Source: Stigmatella aurantiaca
GTDB lineage: Bacteria > Myxococcota > Myxococcia > Myxococcales > Myxococcaceae
Reading direction: 5' to 3'
Assembly (NCBI RefSeq): GCF_900109545.1
Contig: NZ_FOAP01000006.1
Location: forward strand, 372,001-436,000
DNA: 64,000 nucleotides
Below the pieces are notes generated by a model. That model made no database searches. It was not told the origin of the DNA and was given only the letters and a program-made list of their open reading frames with translations. The position numbers were made by a program, and so were the translations under genes. Shown here piece after piece: positions 27,074 to 37,056 of this stretch; position 1 is the first letter of the stretch; each line of letters begins with the position of its first letter.

Positions 27074-28350
27074 CCGGCGAGGGTTCGGGCCGGGTCGGTG
27101 GCGGCGGCGCGGCGGCTGGGGAAGTAGGCGCCCGCGAGCGCCGCCACGAGCCCCAGCAGCACGCCCCCGAGCACCACGGGCCACGGGAAGGCGAAGAAGC
27201 TGTCGGGCTTGAAGGGGAAGGTGGGCAGGGCCCCGGCGGCGAACCGGTCCACCGCCAGCGCGAGCGCCATGGCCACCGCCGTGCCCACCGCGCCCCCCGC
27301 GAGCCCCAGCACGCACGCCTCGGCCAGGACGATGTTGCGCACATCCGCGCGCGAGGCCCCCACCGCCTGCATGACGCCGATCTCCCGGGCGCGGGCGCGC
27401 ACGGAGGCGGACAGGGCGTGGGCGATGTTCACCGCGGCCAGCACGCAGATGAGGATGGACAGCAGCGCGAGCGCGGAGGTGGTGAGCGCCACGGCCGCGC
27501 CGGCGTTCTCGGCCATGCGCCGCTCCTGGTCGTCGATTTCCAGGCCCATCTCCTTCACCGCGTCCATGAGCACGGGCACCTGGGAGGGATCCTTGGCCAC
27601 CAGCGTCACGGCGCTGAAGGTCTCCGCGTCCACGCCCGCGGCGCGGTTGAGGCGGATGGCGGTGTCCAGGGGGATGGTGATGCCGGCCAGCAGGGCCCGG
27701 TCCGAGGCCCCCACCACCTGGGCCTGCGAGGGAAAGGTGGGGCCCGGCGCGGCCTGGGCCACGTACGAGCGGTTGAACTCCACCGGAAAGCCGAAGCCCA
27801 GCAGCATCTGCGCGGAGAGCTGGGGCAGCTTGCGCGCCGGGGCGAACGTCTTGTTGTAGATTTCCAGGAGCCGCGAGGAGATGACCACGGGGATGGGCTG
27901 GTCCGGCGGCATGTCTTTGAAGGTCCCCAGCTTCACGTCGGCCTGGACGAAGTCCGGCTCCACGCCCACCGCCAGCACCTCCATGCCCATGCGCAGCCGG
28001 GAGCCGAAGAAGGCGCCCTCGTAGCGGCTGACGGCGGGCACGCGCACGTTCATCTTCCGGTAGACGCGCTCCACCCCGTCCAGCGCGCTCAGGCGCTCCA
28101 CCGCCGCCGCGTCCAGCTTGCCGCCGCCCAGCAGCGAGCCCAGCGACACCGCCGGGGGCACCACATCCACCAGCCGGGCATCCGAGGGGAACACCTTCTC
28201 GCGGATGACGCGGCCCACGCCCAGCCCCAGGCCCACGAAGAAGACGAGGGCGCCCACGCCCATGGCCACGCCGAACGCGGAGAAGAAGGCCCCCCGGCGA
28301 TCCCGGGCCAGGCTCAGCCGGACCAGCCGGGACAGCGCCGCGAGCCTCAC
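27070..28350 (-). CDS. ABC transporter permease of the MacB/LolC type
   Basis: A 426-residue inner membrane protein with one N-terminal helix (FFSAFGVAMGVGALVFFVGL), a large periplasmic domain (about 45-285) and three C-terminal helices forming an FtsX-like domain with the typical VGASRADVRNIVLAEA cytoplasmic loop. The start is GTG 28350, coupled to the ATPase stop by GTGA overlap. Together with the ATPase it forms a type VII (mechanotransmission) exporter. The cargo is unknown; the adjacent lipoprotein suggests envelope or lipoprotein handling. Confidence 0.85.
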   Translation of the reverse strand: MRLAALSRLVRLSLARDRRGAFFSAFGVAMGVGALVFFVGLGLGVGRVIREKVFPSDARLVDVVPPAVSLGSLLGGGKLDAAAVERLSALDGVERVYRKMNVRVPAVSRYEGAFFGSRLRMGMEVLAVGVEPDFVQADVKLGTFKDMPPDQPIPVVISSRLLEIYNKTFAPARKLPQLSAQMLLGFGFPVEFNRSYVAQAAPGPTFPSQAQVVGASDRALLAGITIPLDTAIRLNRAAGVDAETFSAVTLVAKDPSQVPVLMDAVKEMGLEIDDQERRMAENAGAAVALTTSALALLSILICVLAAVNIAHALSASVRARAREIGVMQAVGASRADVRNIVLAEACVLGLAGGAVGTAVAMALALAVDRFAAGALPTFPFKPDSFFAFPWPVVLGGVLLGLVAALAGAYFPSRRAAATDPARTLAG

Positions 28351-29048
28351 GGGGCACCTCCCACGGACGGACGCTCCACGAGGGACTCCTCGAGGAGCCG
28401 GCCCTCCTTCAGGCGCACCACCCGGCGCGCGGCATCGCGCATCCGCTCCTCGTGGGTGACGGCCAGCACGGTGAGCCCGTCGCGGTGAAGCTCCTGGAAG
28501 AGCTGGATGACGCCGTCGCCGGTGGCCGCGTCGAGGTTGCCGGTGGGCTCATCGCACAGGAGCACCTTCGGGCCGGTGAAGAGCGCCCGGGCAATCGCCA
28601 CGCGCTGCCGCTCACCGCCCGACAGGCGCACCGGCTCGCGGTTCTTCTTGGCCAGGAGCCCCACGCGGTCCAGCAGGAACTCGGCGCGCTTGCGGCCCTC
28701 GGCCGTCACGCTCCCGAAGTGCGAGGGCAGGAGCACGTTCTCCACCGCGGACAGGTTGGGGATGAGGTGGAAGGACTGGAAGACGAAGCCCACGTGGAGG
28801 TTGCGGAAGCGCGCCAGCTGGCGGTCCTTCAGCCCGCGCAGCTTCACCCCGGCCACCTCCACCTCGCCCGTGTAGTGCACGTCCAGCCCGCCCAGCAGGT
28901 GCAGCAGCGTGGACTTGCCGCTGCCCGAGGAGCCCACCACGGCGACGAAGTCTCCGGCCTCCACCTCCAGCGACAGGCCATCGAGCACCTTCACCCGCGA
29001 GCCGTCCCCGTCCACGTACTCCTTGACGATGTCCCGCGCGCGAATCAC
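28347..29048 (-). CDS. ABC transporter ATP-binding protein of the LolD/MacB type
   Basis: A 233-residue nucleotide-binding subunit. Walker A GSSGSGKST (about 39-47), Q-loop (FVFQSFHLIPNLS), signature LSGGERQR (about 143-150), Walker B VLLCDEPTGNLD and switch His (VTHEE) are all present, and the NLD after Walker B is typical of the LolD/FtsE/MacB group. The GTG start overlaps the stop of the upstream lipoprotein gene as GTGA. Pairs with the permease downstream. Confidence 0.93.
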   Translation of the reverse strand: MIRARDIVKEYVDGDGSRVKVLDGLSLEVEAGDFVAVVGSSGSGKSTLLHLLGGLDVHYTGEVEVAGVKLRGLKDRQLARFRNLHVGFVFQSFHLIPNLSAVENVLLPSHFGSVTAEGRKRAEFLLDRVGLLAKKNREPVRLSGGERQRVAIARALFTGPKVLLCDEPTGNLDAATGDGVIQLFQELHRDGLTVLAVTHEERMRDAARRVVRLKEGRLLEESLVERPSVGGAP

Positions 29049-30682
29049 GGCGCCTCGCTCGAAGGCGCCGGAGGGGGCGTCAGCTGGAGCGACAGCTGGG
29101 CCTGGAGCGCCTTGTCCTTGCGCGACAGGCCCAGCGTCACCGCGCGCAAGTCATCGGTGGCCTCCAGCCACCGCAGGGCCGTGGCGCGGATGGCGAAGCC
29201 GCCGACGCCCCAGGCCGAGGAGGGCAGGTTCTTGATCGCCTCGGACATCTTGCGCAGGTCCAGCACCACGCCGAGCACGGGCTCCTTCACCGCGTCTTGA
29301 AGCTCCTCCGCCACGGGGCTCTTCCCGGGCGAGCCCGCCAGGGCCGTGAGCGCCGCCTCCAGCCGGGCCCGCGGCGCCGCCAGCACCAGCTTGCCGCCCA
29401 CCTCCGCGAAGTGCGCCCCCTCCCCCGCCCGGTACGACGTCAGGTAGGCGCGCTGGCCCCCCACATCCTCGGGAGCCACCTGGGCCCCGAAGCCGGCCGC
29501 CATCCCGGGCACCTTCTCCAGCGTGGAGCGGGCCTTGGCCGCATCCTTCGCCTCGCCCACCGACACCAGGTGCACGAAACGGAAGGGGTTGGTGCGCCGG
29601 ATGTCCAGGGAGGGCACGCCCGCGCCAAGCTGCGCCGTGGGCGCCAGCGCCACCCCGGCCACAATCCCGCTCTGCAGGTTGTCCAGCAGCTCCGTCTTGG
29701 GGTCGAACCCGCTCTCCTGAAACGCGCGGGTGAGCCGGGGGCCCGCGAGGTACGGCCACACGGCGCCGAGCGTGGCGGGGTCCCCGCCGTAGCGCGCCAC
29801 CAGGAAGCTGTCCGCGGGCAGATACCCGAGCAGCTCGGGCCCCTTCTGGGGCACGAACGGCGCCAGCGCCGCCTCCGTGTCGGGCCACGGCGCATCCGCG
29901 TGCACCGTCACCGACTTCTCCTCGATGCGGCCGGTGAGCGTCACCGCCTGCACCGTGCCCGCCGGGAGCAGCCCGGTGCCGCCCGGGAAGTAGACGTGGA
30001 AGTCCGGGTCCTTCGGGAGGCGGGAGAGCGATGCGGCCAGCACGGGCTCCTCGGCCACGGACTTCTCCACGGGCAGCGTGGCCAGCCCGGGCAGCCGGGC
30101 CACCGCCGCGCCCGGGGCCAGCAGCACGAAGTCCCCCACGAAGAGCAGCCCCAGCGCCGGCACCTCGGCGCCCTTGCGGCTGAAGGTGACGAGGGTGCCG
30201 CCCGCCACCTTCTCCTCCTTGCGCTCGGAGGCCCCGAGCCGGTTGCGGGCCAGCGTGGCGAAGGTCTCCTCCAGCGTCTTCGCGTCCTTCACGCCAAGCA
30301 CGGTGAATGCCTGGTTGCCGGACAGGAACGCGGCGCCTGCCCCCTTGCCTGGCGCAATGCCCGCAGCCTCCATGGCCGTGCGGCTGCGCAGGTCCACCCC
30401 CACCTGCCGCATCACCGCGGAGACGAGCGCCTCGGCGGACTGGGCGTTCTGGAGCTGGGCGAGGAAGGAGGCAATCTTGAGGTTCTGGAACCGGGCGAGC
30501 TTCTCCCCCAGCTCGCCGAGATCCTTCACGACGATGGCGGCCTGGGCATCCCGGGGAAGGTAGCGGCTGACGCTGGCCGCCTTGCCGGATGGGCCCGCGG
30601 CGCCCTCGTCCTTTCCACAACGGGAGCAACCAGCGAGCGCGGCGAGCAGCAGGAGAAGCCAGGGAGAGGCGCGGCGGACCAT
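29045..30682 (-). CDS. Large unknown lipoprotein (DUF3352-like)
   Basis: A 545-residue lipoprotein with lipobox LAGC (Cys 19), followed by a CGKDE stretch. The body is a repeating alpha/beta pattern with segments such as YLPRDAQAAIVVKDLGELGE and YLPADSFLVARYGGDPATLG, resembling DUF3352-type proteins. Assignment is weak. It is the first gene of the four-gene operon with the ABC exporter and could be its periplasmic client or partner. The divergent gene at 30777 leaves 94 bases for promoters. Confidence 0.65.
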   Translation of the reverse strand: MVRRASPWLLLLLAALAGCSRCGKDEGAAGPSGKAASVSRYLPRDAQAAIVVKDLGELGEKLARFQNLKIASFLAQLQNAQSAEALVSAVMRQVGVDLRSRTAMEAAGIAPGKGAGAAFLSGNQAFTVLGVKDAKTLEETFATLARNRLGASERKEEKVAGGTLVTFSRKGAEVPALGLLFVGDFVLLAPGAAVARLPGLATLPVEKSVAEEPVLAASLSRLPKDPDFHVYFPGGTGLLPAGTVQAVTLTGRIEEKSVTVHADAPWPDTEAALAPFVPQKGPELLGYLPADSFLVARYGGDPATLGAVWPYLAGPRLTRAFQESGFDPKTELLDNLQSGIVAGVALAPTAQLGAGVPSLDIRRTNPFRFVHLVSVGEAKDAAKARSTLEKVPGMAAGFGAQVAPEDVGGQRAYLTSYRAGEGAHFAEVGGKLVLAAPRARLEAALTALAGSPGKSPVAEELQDAVKEPVLGVVLDLRKMSEAIKNLPSSAWGVGGFAIRATALRWLEATDDLRAVTLGLSRKDKALQAQLSLQLTPPPAPSSEAP

Positions 30683-30776
30683 GGGGGCGGAGTGCAGACG
30701 GACGCGTGCCGAGAGTCAATTTCTTCCTGCGCAAGCGGTCGGGAGTGGACAGCCCGTCCCGTGCTATCCTGGGGCC

Positions 30777-30995
30777 ATGAGCGACCCTACCGGAGGCTCC
30801 GAGTACGACTACGGCCGTTGCCCCTGCACCGGCCAATACGCTCAGCACCTCATCGAGGTGGAGCTGGCCGTGGCGCAGCGGACCGTGGTGCTCACGAACA
30901 TCCCCCAGGGGGAGTGCGTCGTGTGCAGCTCGCAGGTCTACAAGATGCAAATCATGGAGCGGCTGGAGACGCTGATGCGCTCCGAGCAGAAGTAG
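30777..30995 (+). CDS. YgiT-type zinc-finger-like small protein
   Basis: A 72-residue protein with CPC near residue 15 and CVVC near residue 48, spaced by a beta-hairpin, and ending in a helix (MERLETLMRSEQK). The pattern is close to YgiT-type zinc-finger domains, which sometimes act as antitoxins, but the HTH part of MqsA is absent and no toxin lies beside it. The short start (ATG 30777) removes a low-complexity N-terminus. Role unknown. Confidence 0.65.
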   Translation: MSDPTGGSEYDYGRCPCTGQYAQHLIEVELAVAQRTVVLTNIPQGECVVCSSQVYKMQIMERLETLMRSEQK

Positions 30996-31004
30996 GCCCG
31001 GCGC

Positions 31005-31814
31005 TCACCGCACCCGGGTGCCGTGCGGCAGGGGCCTGCCCACTTCCTCCTGGAAGTCCAGCAGGCGCTCCATCTCGCGCACCGTCTCGTCCGTGGCCTC
31101 CACCTCGGCGCTCACCACGTCGAGCTGCCGGTTCACCGTCTCCGGATCTCGAATGGTGATGGACTGCTCGTGCGTCAGCCGCATCAGGTCCTCGATGCCC
31201 GCGAGCTGATGGCTCACCACCTCGCGGCTCTCCCCGGCCTGCTCGAAGCGCGAGAGGCGCTTGCGCAGGATCTCCAGCCGCTTCTCCTTCACGTCCTTCA
31301 GCCGGGGGTTCGCCTCCTGGGCCACCTCGGCCTCCAGCTCGCGCAGCTCCTTCTCCAGCGGCTGGCGGTCGGCGCTGTTCAGGTAGGAGCGGTGGTGGTT
31401 GAGCGCGGACACCAGCCGCAGGAACGAGGTGAGCAGCGCGTCCAGCCTGGGCTCGCTGTCGGTGGACAGCATCTTGCCGGCGGGCAGCCGGCGGTAGTTC
31501 TCGAGGATCTTCTCCTTGAGCCCCACGAGCGACTGGTAGTGCTCGCGCTGGGAGGGCGCCAGCTCCGCGAGCAGCGCCTCCACTTCCTTGCGGCCCGCCT
31601 CCGGGGCCTCCTCGGCCGCGTGGTTGGCGCGGATGGCCCGCTGGAAGCGCTTCATGGACGGGACGATGCCCAGGTAGAGCCCCTCCACCCCGAGCGCCAC
31701 CAGCGCCGGCAGCGGCTCGCCCGTCATCAGCGCCGAGGCCCCGGCCGTGAGCAGGCCCACGAGGTTCGCGGGCAACAAGAAGGCGGCCTTGAGGTAGCTG
31801 GGAGACTCCGCCAC
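31005..31814 (-). CDS. Unknown coiled-coil membrane protein of the PspA operon
   Basis: A 269-residue protein with two adjacent hydrophobic stretches near the N-terminus ([20 protein letters not shown] and [18 protein letters not shown]) followed by a long, charged, predicted helical coiled coil (about 70-250) with the repeat [20 protein letters not shown]. It is the third gene after pspA and the SBP-like gene. I chose GTG 31814 because AGGAG lies eight bases upstream; the other GTG (31823) overlaps that site. Family not recognised; it may be a membrane anchor for a PspA scaffold. Confidence 0.65.
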   Translation of the reverse strand: MAESPSYLKAAFLLPANLVGLLTAGASALMTGEPLPALVALGVEGLYLGIVPSMKRFQRAIRANHAAEEAPEAGRKEVEALLAELAPSQREHYQSLVGLKEKILENYRRLPAGKMLSTDSEPRLDALLTSFLRLVSALNHHRSYLNSADRQPLEKELRELEAEVAQEANPRLKDVKEKRLEILRKRLSRFEQAGESREVVSHQLAGIEDLMRLTHEQSITIRDPETVNRQLDVVSAEVEATDETVREMERLLDFQEEVGRPLPHGTRVR

Positions 31815-31842
31815 GGCATCCACTCCTGCCCTCGAAGGGGCG

Positions 31843-33030
31843 TCAGGGACCGCGGGCCTCCGAGACGTACTTCAACGCCCCCAGGTCCCGCGTGTCCTCC
31901 GCAGGGGGCGCCGGGGCGCGCTTGCGGAGCTTCTGAAAGAGCGCCGAGGCGCTCTGGAAGAGCTCGTCATAGGTGACGGGCGCCTCCCCGGAAAGGCCGA
32001 AGAAGGAGCGATTGTCCGCCAGTGTCGCCGGCGGGGCAGAGCGGATGGCCTCCGTGGGGTCTCCCAGGTAGGGCGCCACGTCCCCCAGCAGCCGCGCCGC
32101 CTGGGCCGGGTCCTTCTGCACGGCCTGCCCGGCATCCAGGAGCCCACGCAGCACCCGCCGCACGGCGTCCGGGTAGCGCGCGGCGAAGTCCCCGCGGGCC
32201 ACCAGCACCGTGGCCAGCAGGTGGGGCGCATCCGCGGTGGTGGCCAGCACCGCGCCGCCCCGGTCCCGGGCCGCCAGCTCCACGTCGCCCCACAGCCCCA
32301 CCACCGCGTCGGCCCGGCCCTCGCGCAGCGCGCGGCCCGCATCCAGCGTGGAGGGCAGCTCCACCCACGTCACATCCGACATCCGCAGGCCGATGCGCGA
32401 CAGCAGCCACAGCGCGAAGTAGTGCGAGGCGCTCGCCGGATAGACGCCCAGGCGCTTGCCGCGCAGGGACGCCAGGTCCGGCACCCCCACCGCCGCGAGC
32501 GCCTCCTGCCCCCGGCTGCGGCCCACCAGCATCACCGTGCGGGGCGCCGCGTCCCGCAGCGACGGGGTCCAGTCCGCCAGCCGGTCCACGGAGAGGGCCG
32601 CCATGTCCACGCCCCCGTTCTCCGCGCCGATGGCCAGCGCATGCCGCAGCTCCTCGTCCCGGGCGAAGAGCACCGCCCGGGCATCCAGCGCGTAGGCCGT
32701 CTTGAGCAGGCCCTGGGCCGCGCCCGGCGGGGCGCCCGGCGCATCCAGGGTGGTGGCCCCTCCGGTGGCGAGCAGCAGGGCGGCGGCCGAGCCCCTCGGG
32801 GAGAAGCCCACGAGCACGGGCCGCAGCGGCACCGAGGCCACATCCGCCACCGGGGCCGCCACCCCCGCGGGAAAATCCCCGGGGGACAGGCGCACCGCCT
32901 CCTTGGCGGAGGGAAAGAAGCGCGCCTGGAGGCGGTTCAAGTAGCCCATCCGCGACGCGAGCGTGTAGCCCACGCCGGACAGGCACAGGAGCAGAAACAG
33001 GAAGAGGCCGGGCCCGCGGTGCAGCTTCAT
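31843..33030 (-). CDS. Membrane-anchored NMT1/TauA-like substrate-binding protein
   Basis: A 395-residue protein with an N-terminal membrane segment ([18 protein letters not shown]) and a periplasmic binding protein fold of the NMT1/THI5 type (about 70-340). Segments [20 protein letters not shown] and [12 protein letters not shown] are characteristic of the ligand hinge region of TauA/SsuA proteins. There is no ABC ATPase or permease nearby; instead the gene sits 27 bases after pspA. It may sense rather than import a ligand. Confidence 0.75.
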   Translation of the reverse strand: MKLHRGPGLFLFLLLCLSGVGYTLASRMGYLNRLQARFFPSAKEAVRLSPGDFPAGVAAPVADVASVPLRPVLVGFSPRGSAAALLLATGGATTLDAPGAPPGAAQGLLKTAYALDARAVLFARDEELRHALAIGAENGGVDMAALSVDRLADWTPSLRDAAPRTVMLVGRSRGQEALAAVGVPDLASLRGKRLGVYPASASHYFALWLLSRIGLRMSDVTWVELPSTLDAGRALREGRADAVVGLWGDVELAARDRGGAVLATTADAPHLLATVLVARGDFAARYPDAVRRVLRGLLDAGQAVQKDPAQAARLLGDVAPYLGDPTEAIRSAPPATLADNRSFFGLSGEAPVTYDELFQSASALFQKLRKRAPAPPAEDTRDLGALKYVSEARGP

Positions 33031-33057
33031 GGGAGTGGCCTCTTCCCGGGGGGAGGG

Positions 33058-33792
33058 CTACTTCACCTCCACCTTCTTGCCGATGGTCTTCTCCTGCCCG
33101 CCGCTCACGTCGGACACGGGCGCGGGGCTGTCCAGGCCCATCTCCATCTTGAACTGCTTGACCAGCTCGTTGGCCTGGATCTTCTCGGCCTCTTCCTCGA
33201 TGGACAGCGCCTGGTGGTCCACCGACTCGAGCGCCATCTGCATGCGCGCCTCGTTCACGGCGGCGCGCTCGTTCACCTTGGAGATCATCTCGTCGTGCGT
33301 GGCGTCGATGCCCGCGACGGTGAAGCTCTCCATGGTGTCGGCCACCTTGGACTGCCACTTGGCGCGGCGCGCGTCCCGGATGGCGGTCATCGCCTCCTGG
33401 GTCTTGCGCTCCTTCTCGCGCATGAACGCCTTCTTGAGGTTCAGCGCCTTCTCGTACGCCAACTTCGCGGTATCGAGCTGGACCTGGTTGCGCTCGAGCG
33501 CCTGCTTCTCCATCTGCAGGCGCGTGGCGTACTGGGCCGCCAGGTCATCGCGGCCCGCCTGGATGGCGGCCTTCACCTTGGCGGTCAGCTCGCGCACGTC
33601 CTGCTGGTACTTGGTGTTCTCCTTCTCCAGCAGCGTCACGTTCGCCCGCACCATGGCGATGGACTCGTTCATCTTCGGAACCTGATCGTTCAGGTCCCGC
33701 ACGTTCTGCTCGAGGATGAGTTCCGGATCCTCGATGGAGGAGACAAAGAAGCCCCCGAAGCTGCGCATTGCTCTCTTGAACCGTTGCCACAT
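33058..33792 (-). CDS. pspA: PspA/IM30 family protein
   Basis: A 244-residue, almost wholly helical protein with the PspA/IM30 pattern: N-terminal amphipathic helix [16 protein letters not shown], then the [18 protein letters not shown] segment, a long coiled coil and an extended charged C-terminus. PspA oligomers bind and stabilise damaged inner membranes. ATG 33792 is preceded by AGGAGG. No pspF or pspBC lies near; instead it heads an operon with a binding-protein-like and a coiled-coil membrane protein. No sigma-54 promoter was found upstream. Confidence 0.88.
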   Translation of the reverse strand: MWQRFKRAMRSFGGFFVSSIEDPELILEQNVRDLNDQVPKMNESIAMVRANVTLLEKENTKYQQDVRELTAKVKAAIQAGRDDLAAQYATRLQMEKQALERNQVQLDTAKLAYEKALNLKKAFMREKERKTQEAMTAIRDARRAKWQSKVADTMESFTVAGIDATHDEMISKVNERAAVNEARMQMALESVDHQALSIEEEAEKIQANELVKQFKMEMGLDSPAPVSDVSGGQEKTIGKKVEVK

Positions 33793-33989
33793 GGCGGCTG
33801 CTACCTCCTCCAAGGATTCCCTTGCTTTGACCTTACACGATCCCAGCAACGCGAAGCGCTGTCCAACGCTCTCGTTCTACGCATGCCGGACACGAAGGAT
33901 TGCCTCCCCCACCCCTTTCCGCCCGGGTGCCCGGACGCGGGGGAACCTGCCGTGTCAGACCTTGGCGCACATGTCCGGGAGCCCCCCGC

Positions 33990-35339
33990 TCAGGGGTTCA
34001 CCTGCTCGACGATGCGGCTGGCATGCCTGCGGGCGTTGTCCGCGACTTCGGCGGGGTCCAGGGTGAGGAGCTTTCCGTCCTTGAGCACCAGCCGGCCGTC
34101 GATGACGACGTGGGAGACATCGGTGGAGCGGGCGGCATGCACCAGCGCGCCCATCACGTCGCGGGGCACCGGGGTGACGTGCAGGCCGCGCAGGTCCACC
34201 ACGGTGACATCCGCGCGCTTGCCCACCTCCAGGGAGCCCACCTCGGCCTCCAGCCCCAGCGCCCGGGCGCCCTCCAGGGTGGCCATCTCCAGCACGCGCA
34301 GGGCGGGCATGCCCAGGGGCCCCACCCGCGGCTTGTGCAGCAGGGCCGCCAGGCGCATCTCCACGAAGAGATCCAGGTTGTTGTTGCACGGGGCGCCATC
34401 GGCCCCCAGGCACACGTGCACCCCGGCATCCATCAGCTCGGGCACCTTGGCGATGCCGGAGGCCAGCTTGAGGTTGGAGCTGGGGCAGTGGCACACCACG
34501 GTGCCCGTCTCGCGCAACAGCCGCTGCTCCTCCGCGGTCAGCCACACGCAGTGGGCCAGCGTCACGTGGGGCCCGGTGAGCCCCAGCGAGTGGAAGTAGG
34601 CCACGTTGTCCTGGCCCACGCGCTGACGCACCACGTCGCACTCGGTGGCGTTCTCGCTGGCGTGCGTGTGCACGCGCACGCCTTTCTCCCGCGCCAGGTG
34701 CGCCACCTGCTTGAGCAGCGGCTCGGAGCAGGACAGCACGAAGCGGGGGGCGAAGGCGTAGCGCAGCCGGTCCCCGTGCGTGCCGTGCCAGCGCTCCAGC
34801 AGGGCCACGCTCTCGGCGAGGGAGGCCTTCGTCGTCTCGCGAAGCCCCGCGGGCAGCCCCTGCCCCGCGTCCATCATCGCCTTGCCGCCGGTGAGCCGGA
34901 AGCCGCAGTCCCGGGCGGACTCGAACACGGCGTCGTAGTGGCGCACCGAGCCCATGTCGAGCGCCGCCGTGGCCCCCGACTGGATGAGCTCCGCGAACGT
35001 CAGGTCCGCCGAGGCCCGCATCGAGTCCGCGTCATGCGCCGCCTCGAAGGGCCAGATGCGCTCGCGAAGCCAGTCCAGCAGCTCCATCCCATCCGCGTGG
35101 TTGCGGAACAGCGTCTGGCAGGCATGGATGTGCCCGTGGATGAGGCCGGGCATCACCACCTGCCCCGTCACATCCAGGGTGCGCCGCGCCCCCCCTGCCA
35201 CCTTCAACCCCCGGCCGATGCGGGCGATGCGGCCATCCTGGATGAATACGTCCGCCCCCACGAGCACCTCGCGCTCGCGGTTCATCGTCAGGACGGTGCC
35301 ATTGGTGAGGAGCAGATCCACGTCGGCGGGCTTTACCAC
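33990..35339 (-). CDS. Amidohydrolase / nucleoside or SAH deaminase family
   Basis: A 449-residue metal-dependent hydrolase of the amidohydrolase superfamily (COG0402). Metal ligands are visible: [12 protein letters not shown] (HxH, about 67-75), H in RVHTHASE, H in TLAHCVWL, and D in [11 protein letters not shown]. This matches S-adenosylhomocysteine/methylthioadenosine deaminases and guanine deaminases. The chosen start is GTG 35339, 14 bases after cytidine deaminase; the frame extends upstream but into that gene. Here it probably deaminates a purine or nucleoside, given its neighbours; the exact substrate cannot be read. Confidence 0.8.
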   Translation of the reverse strand: MVKPADVDLLLTNGTVLTMNREREVLVGADVFIQDGRIARIGRGLKVAGGARRTLDVTGQVVMPGLIHGHIHACQTLFRNHADGMELLDWLRERIWPFEAAHDADSMRASADLTFAELIQSGATAALDMGSVRHYDAVFESARDCGFRLTGGKAMMDAGQGLPAGLRETTKASLAESVALLERWHGTHGDRLRYAFAPRFVLSCSEPLLKQVAHLAREKGVRVHTHASENATECDVVRQRVGQDNVAYFHSLGLTGPHVTLAHCVWLTAEEQRLLRETGTVVCHCPSSNLKLASGIAKVPELMDAGVHVCLGADGAPCNNNLDLFVEMRLAALLHKPRVGPLGMPALRVLEMATLEGARALGLEAEVGSLEVGKRADVTVVDLRGLHVTPVPRDVMGALVHAARSTDVSHVVIDGRLVLKDGKLLTLDPAEVADNARRHASRIVEQVNP

Positions 35340-35353
35340 AGGGCCCGCCTGAC

Positions 35354-35758
35354 TCAGAGGAAGTCGCGCGTGAACGCGTACGGCAACAGCTCCCGGAGGC
35401 TGTAGCTGGCCTCCTGGTCCTGCAAAGTCCGGCTGCGGATGGGCAGCTCCGGCCCGGCGAACTCCGCCATCACCTGCCGGCACATGCCACACGGGGGGCA
35501 CGGGGTGGGCGTGTCCACCACGATGGCCACCGCCACCGGCCGGGAGTGCCCCTGCGCCACCGCCGCCGCGAAGGCGTTGCGCTCGGCACACACCGTGAGT
35601 CCGTAGGTGGCGTTCTCCACGTTACAGCCCGTCACCACCGAGCCGTCCGCGAAGAGGACGGCCGCCCCCACCGGGAAGCGCGAGTAGGGCACATGGGCGC
35701 GCTCGCGCACCTTCGCCGCCTGCTGGAACAGCGACTCCCAGGGAATGTCCGTGGCCAT
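35354..35758 (-). CDS. cdd: Cytidine deaminase
   Basis: A 134-residue homotetramer-type cytidine deaminase, which converts cytidine and deoxycytidine to uridine and deoxyuridine. The zinc site is complete: CAE (in TVCAERNAFA, Cys57 with catalytic Glu59) and CPPCGMC (about 87-93). NVENATYG precedes it as in the family. It starts 29 bases after the PilZ gene and is followed closely by an amidohydrolase, both in the nucleoside region. Confidence 0.93.
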   Translation of the reverse strand: MATDIPWESLFQQAAKVRERAHVPYSRFPVGAAVLFADGSVVTGCNVENATYGLTVCAERNAFAAAVAQGHSRPVAVAIVVDTPTPCPPCGMCRQVMAEFAGPELPIRSRTLQDQEASYSLRELLPYAFTRDFL

Positions 35759-35787
35759 GGGCCCTCCTTCGGGTTCAACGCTCAGGC

Positions 35788-36144
35788 TTAACGCGGGGAG
35801 CGGTTCAGCTCCAGGTCATCCAGGTGCCGCGCGATGGCCCGCTCCTCCTCGACGGAGAGGTCGAGGAAGCGCACCCGCGCCGCCCCGCCCTGCGTCACCG
35901 GGAGCACCTCGCCCTTCACCTTCAGCTCATCCGGGGCGGTGGGCAGCAGCAGCCGCAGCTCCACCTGGGCCCCGCCCTCCAGCGTGCCGCCGCGAAGGGC
36001 GCACCCTCCCAGCGACAGGTCTCCCTCATAGGCCTCGAACCCCGCCTCGCTCCCGGCGCGCCGCACGAGGAAGCGCATGGGAACCCGGGGAGACTCTCGC
36101 CGCTCTTCCGCCCCGGATACCGGGGAAATCTTGCTCTCCGCCAT
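35788..36144 (-). CDS. PilZ domain protein inside nucleoside locus
   Basis: A 118-residue protein consisting of one PilZ domain. RRESPR (about 15-20) and DLSLGG (about 42-47) are the cyclic di-GMP motifs, both intact. It lies 17 bases after the purine nucleoside phosphorylase gene and 29 bases ahead of cytidine deaminase, all on the minus strand, so it is probably co-transcribed. This could link nucleoside use to cyclic di-GMP, but the arrangement may also be chance. Confidence 0.8.
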   Translation of the reverse strand: MAESKISPVSGAEERRESPRVPMRFLVRRAGSEAGFEAYEGDLSLGGCALRGGTLEGGAQVELRLLLPTAPDELKVKGEVLPVTQGGAARVRFLDLSVEEERAIARHLDDLELNRSPR

Positions 36145-36161
36145 CGCAGTCGAATCCTTGC

Positions 36162-36992
36162 TCAGGTGCGTGCCACTCCGGGAAGAAAATCCGTGAGCAG
36201 CCGGGAAAAGATACCCGCTACGCGCTGGGCCGTCTCGGCCACCTCGTCGTGCGTGAGCAGCGCGGTGCCCACCCCCGCCGCCAGGTTGGTGATGCAGCTG
36301 ATGCCCACCACGGGCACGCCCATGTGGCGGGCGGCCACCACCTCGGGCACCGTGCTCATGCCCACCGCGTCGGCCCCCAGGGTGCGCAGCATGCGAATCT
36401 CCGCGGGCGTCTCATAGGAGGGGCCCGCCACCATGGCGTACACCCCCTCGCGCAGGGGCACGGCCACCCTGCGGGAGGACTCCAGCAGGTGCGCCCGGAG
36501 CGCCGGGGCGTACGCCTGGGACATGTCCGGAAAGCGCGTGCCCCAGCGGTCCTCGTTGGGCCCCGCCAGCACGTTCCACCCGGAGAGGTTGATGTGGTCG
36601 GTGATGACCATCAAATCCCCAGGGGCGAACTGGGGGTGGATGCCCCCCGCGGCGTTCGTCACCACCAGGGCGCGGATGCCCAGCGAGCACAGCACCCGCG
36701 CGGGCAAGGCCACCTGCGCGGGCGAGTACCCCTCGTAGGCATGCACGCGGCCCTGCATCGCCACCACCGGGGCGCCTCCCACCTCGCCGAGCACCAGCCG
36801 GCCCGCGTGGCCGGGCACCGAGGAGTGGGGAAAGTGGGGCAGCTCCGCGTAGGGGATGACCACCTTGCGCGCGAAGCTCTCGGCGAACGCCCCCAGGCCA
36901 CTGCCCAGGATGAGGCCCACCTGGGGCAAGAGGCCGCCCGCGCGCTGCCGGACCGCCTGCACCGTCTCCTGGATTTGCTCGTAAAGTCCCAT
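36162..36992 (-). CDS. Purine nucleoside phosphorylase
   Basis: A 276-residue enzyme of the trimeric (mammalian-like, PNP-I/MTAP) family, which cleaves inosine and guanosine to base and (deoxy)ribose-1-phosphate. Motifs: LILGSGLGAFA (phosphate loop, about 26-36), GRVHAYEGY, NAAGGIHPQFAPGDL and GPSYETPAEIRM with MSTVPE (base and sugar pocket). ATG 36992 is preceded by GGGGGA and gives the typical length. It is upstream of the PilZ gene by 17 bases and fits with the other catabolic genes. Confidence 0.93.
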   Translation of the reverse strand: MGLYEQIQETVQAVRQRAGGLLPQVGLILGSGLGAFAESFARKVVIPYAELPHFPHSSVPGHAGRLVLGEVGGAPVVAMQGRVHAYEGYSPAQVALPARVLCSLGIRALVVTNAAGGIHPQFAPGDLMVITDHINLSGWNVLAGPNEDRWGTRFPDMSQAYAPALRAHLLESSRRVAVPLREGVYAMVAGPSYETPAEIRMLRTLGADAVGMSTVPEVVAARHMGVPVVGISCITNLAAGVGTALLTHDEVAETAQRVAGIFSRLLTDFLPGVART

Positions 36993-37056
36993 TCCCCCGC
37001 CAGCATACCCCAGCGGGCGGGGGGCCGGGCAGCCGCCCTTCAGCGGCGCGGGCGGA

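Noticed and set aside
33793-33989. Search for a sigma-54 promoter ahead of pspA
   Set aside because: No TGGCAC-N5-TTGC match was found, so no pspF-like control is claimed.
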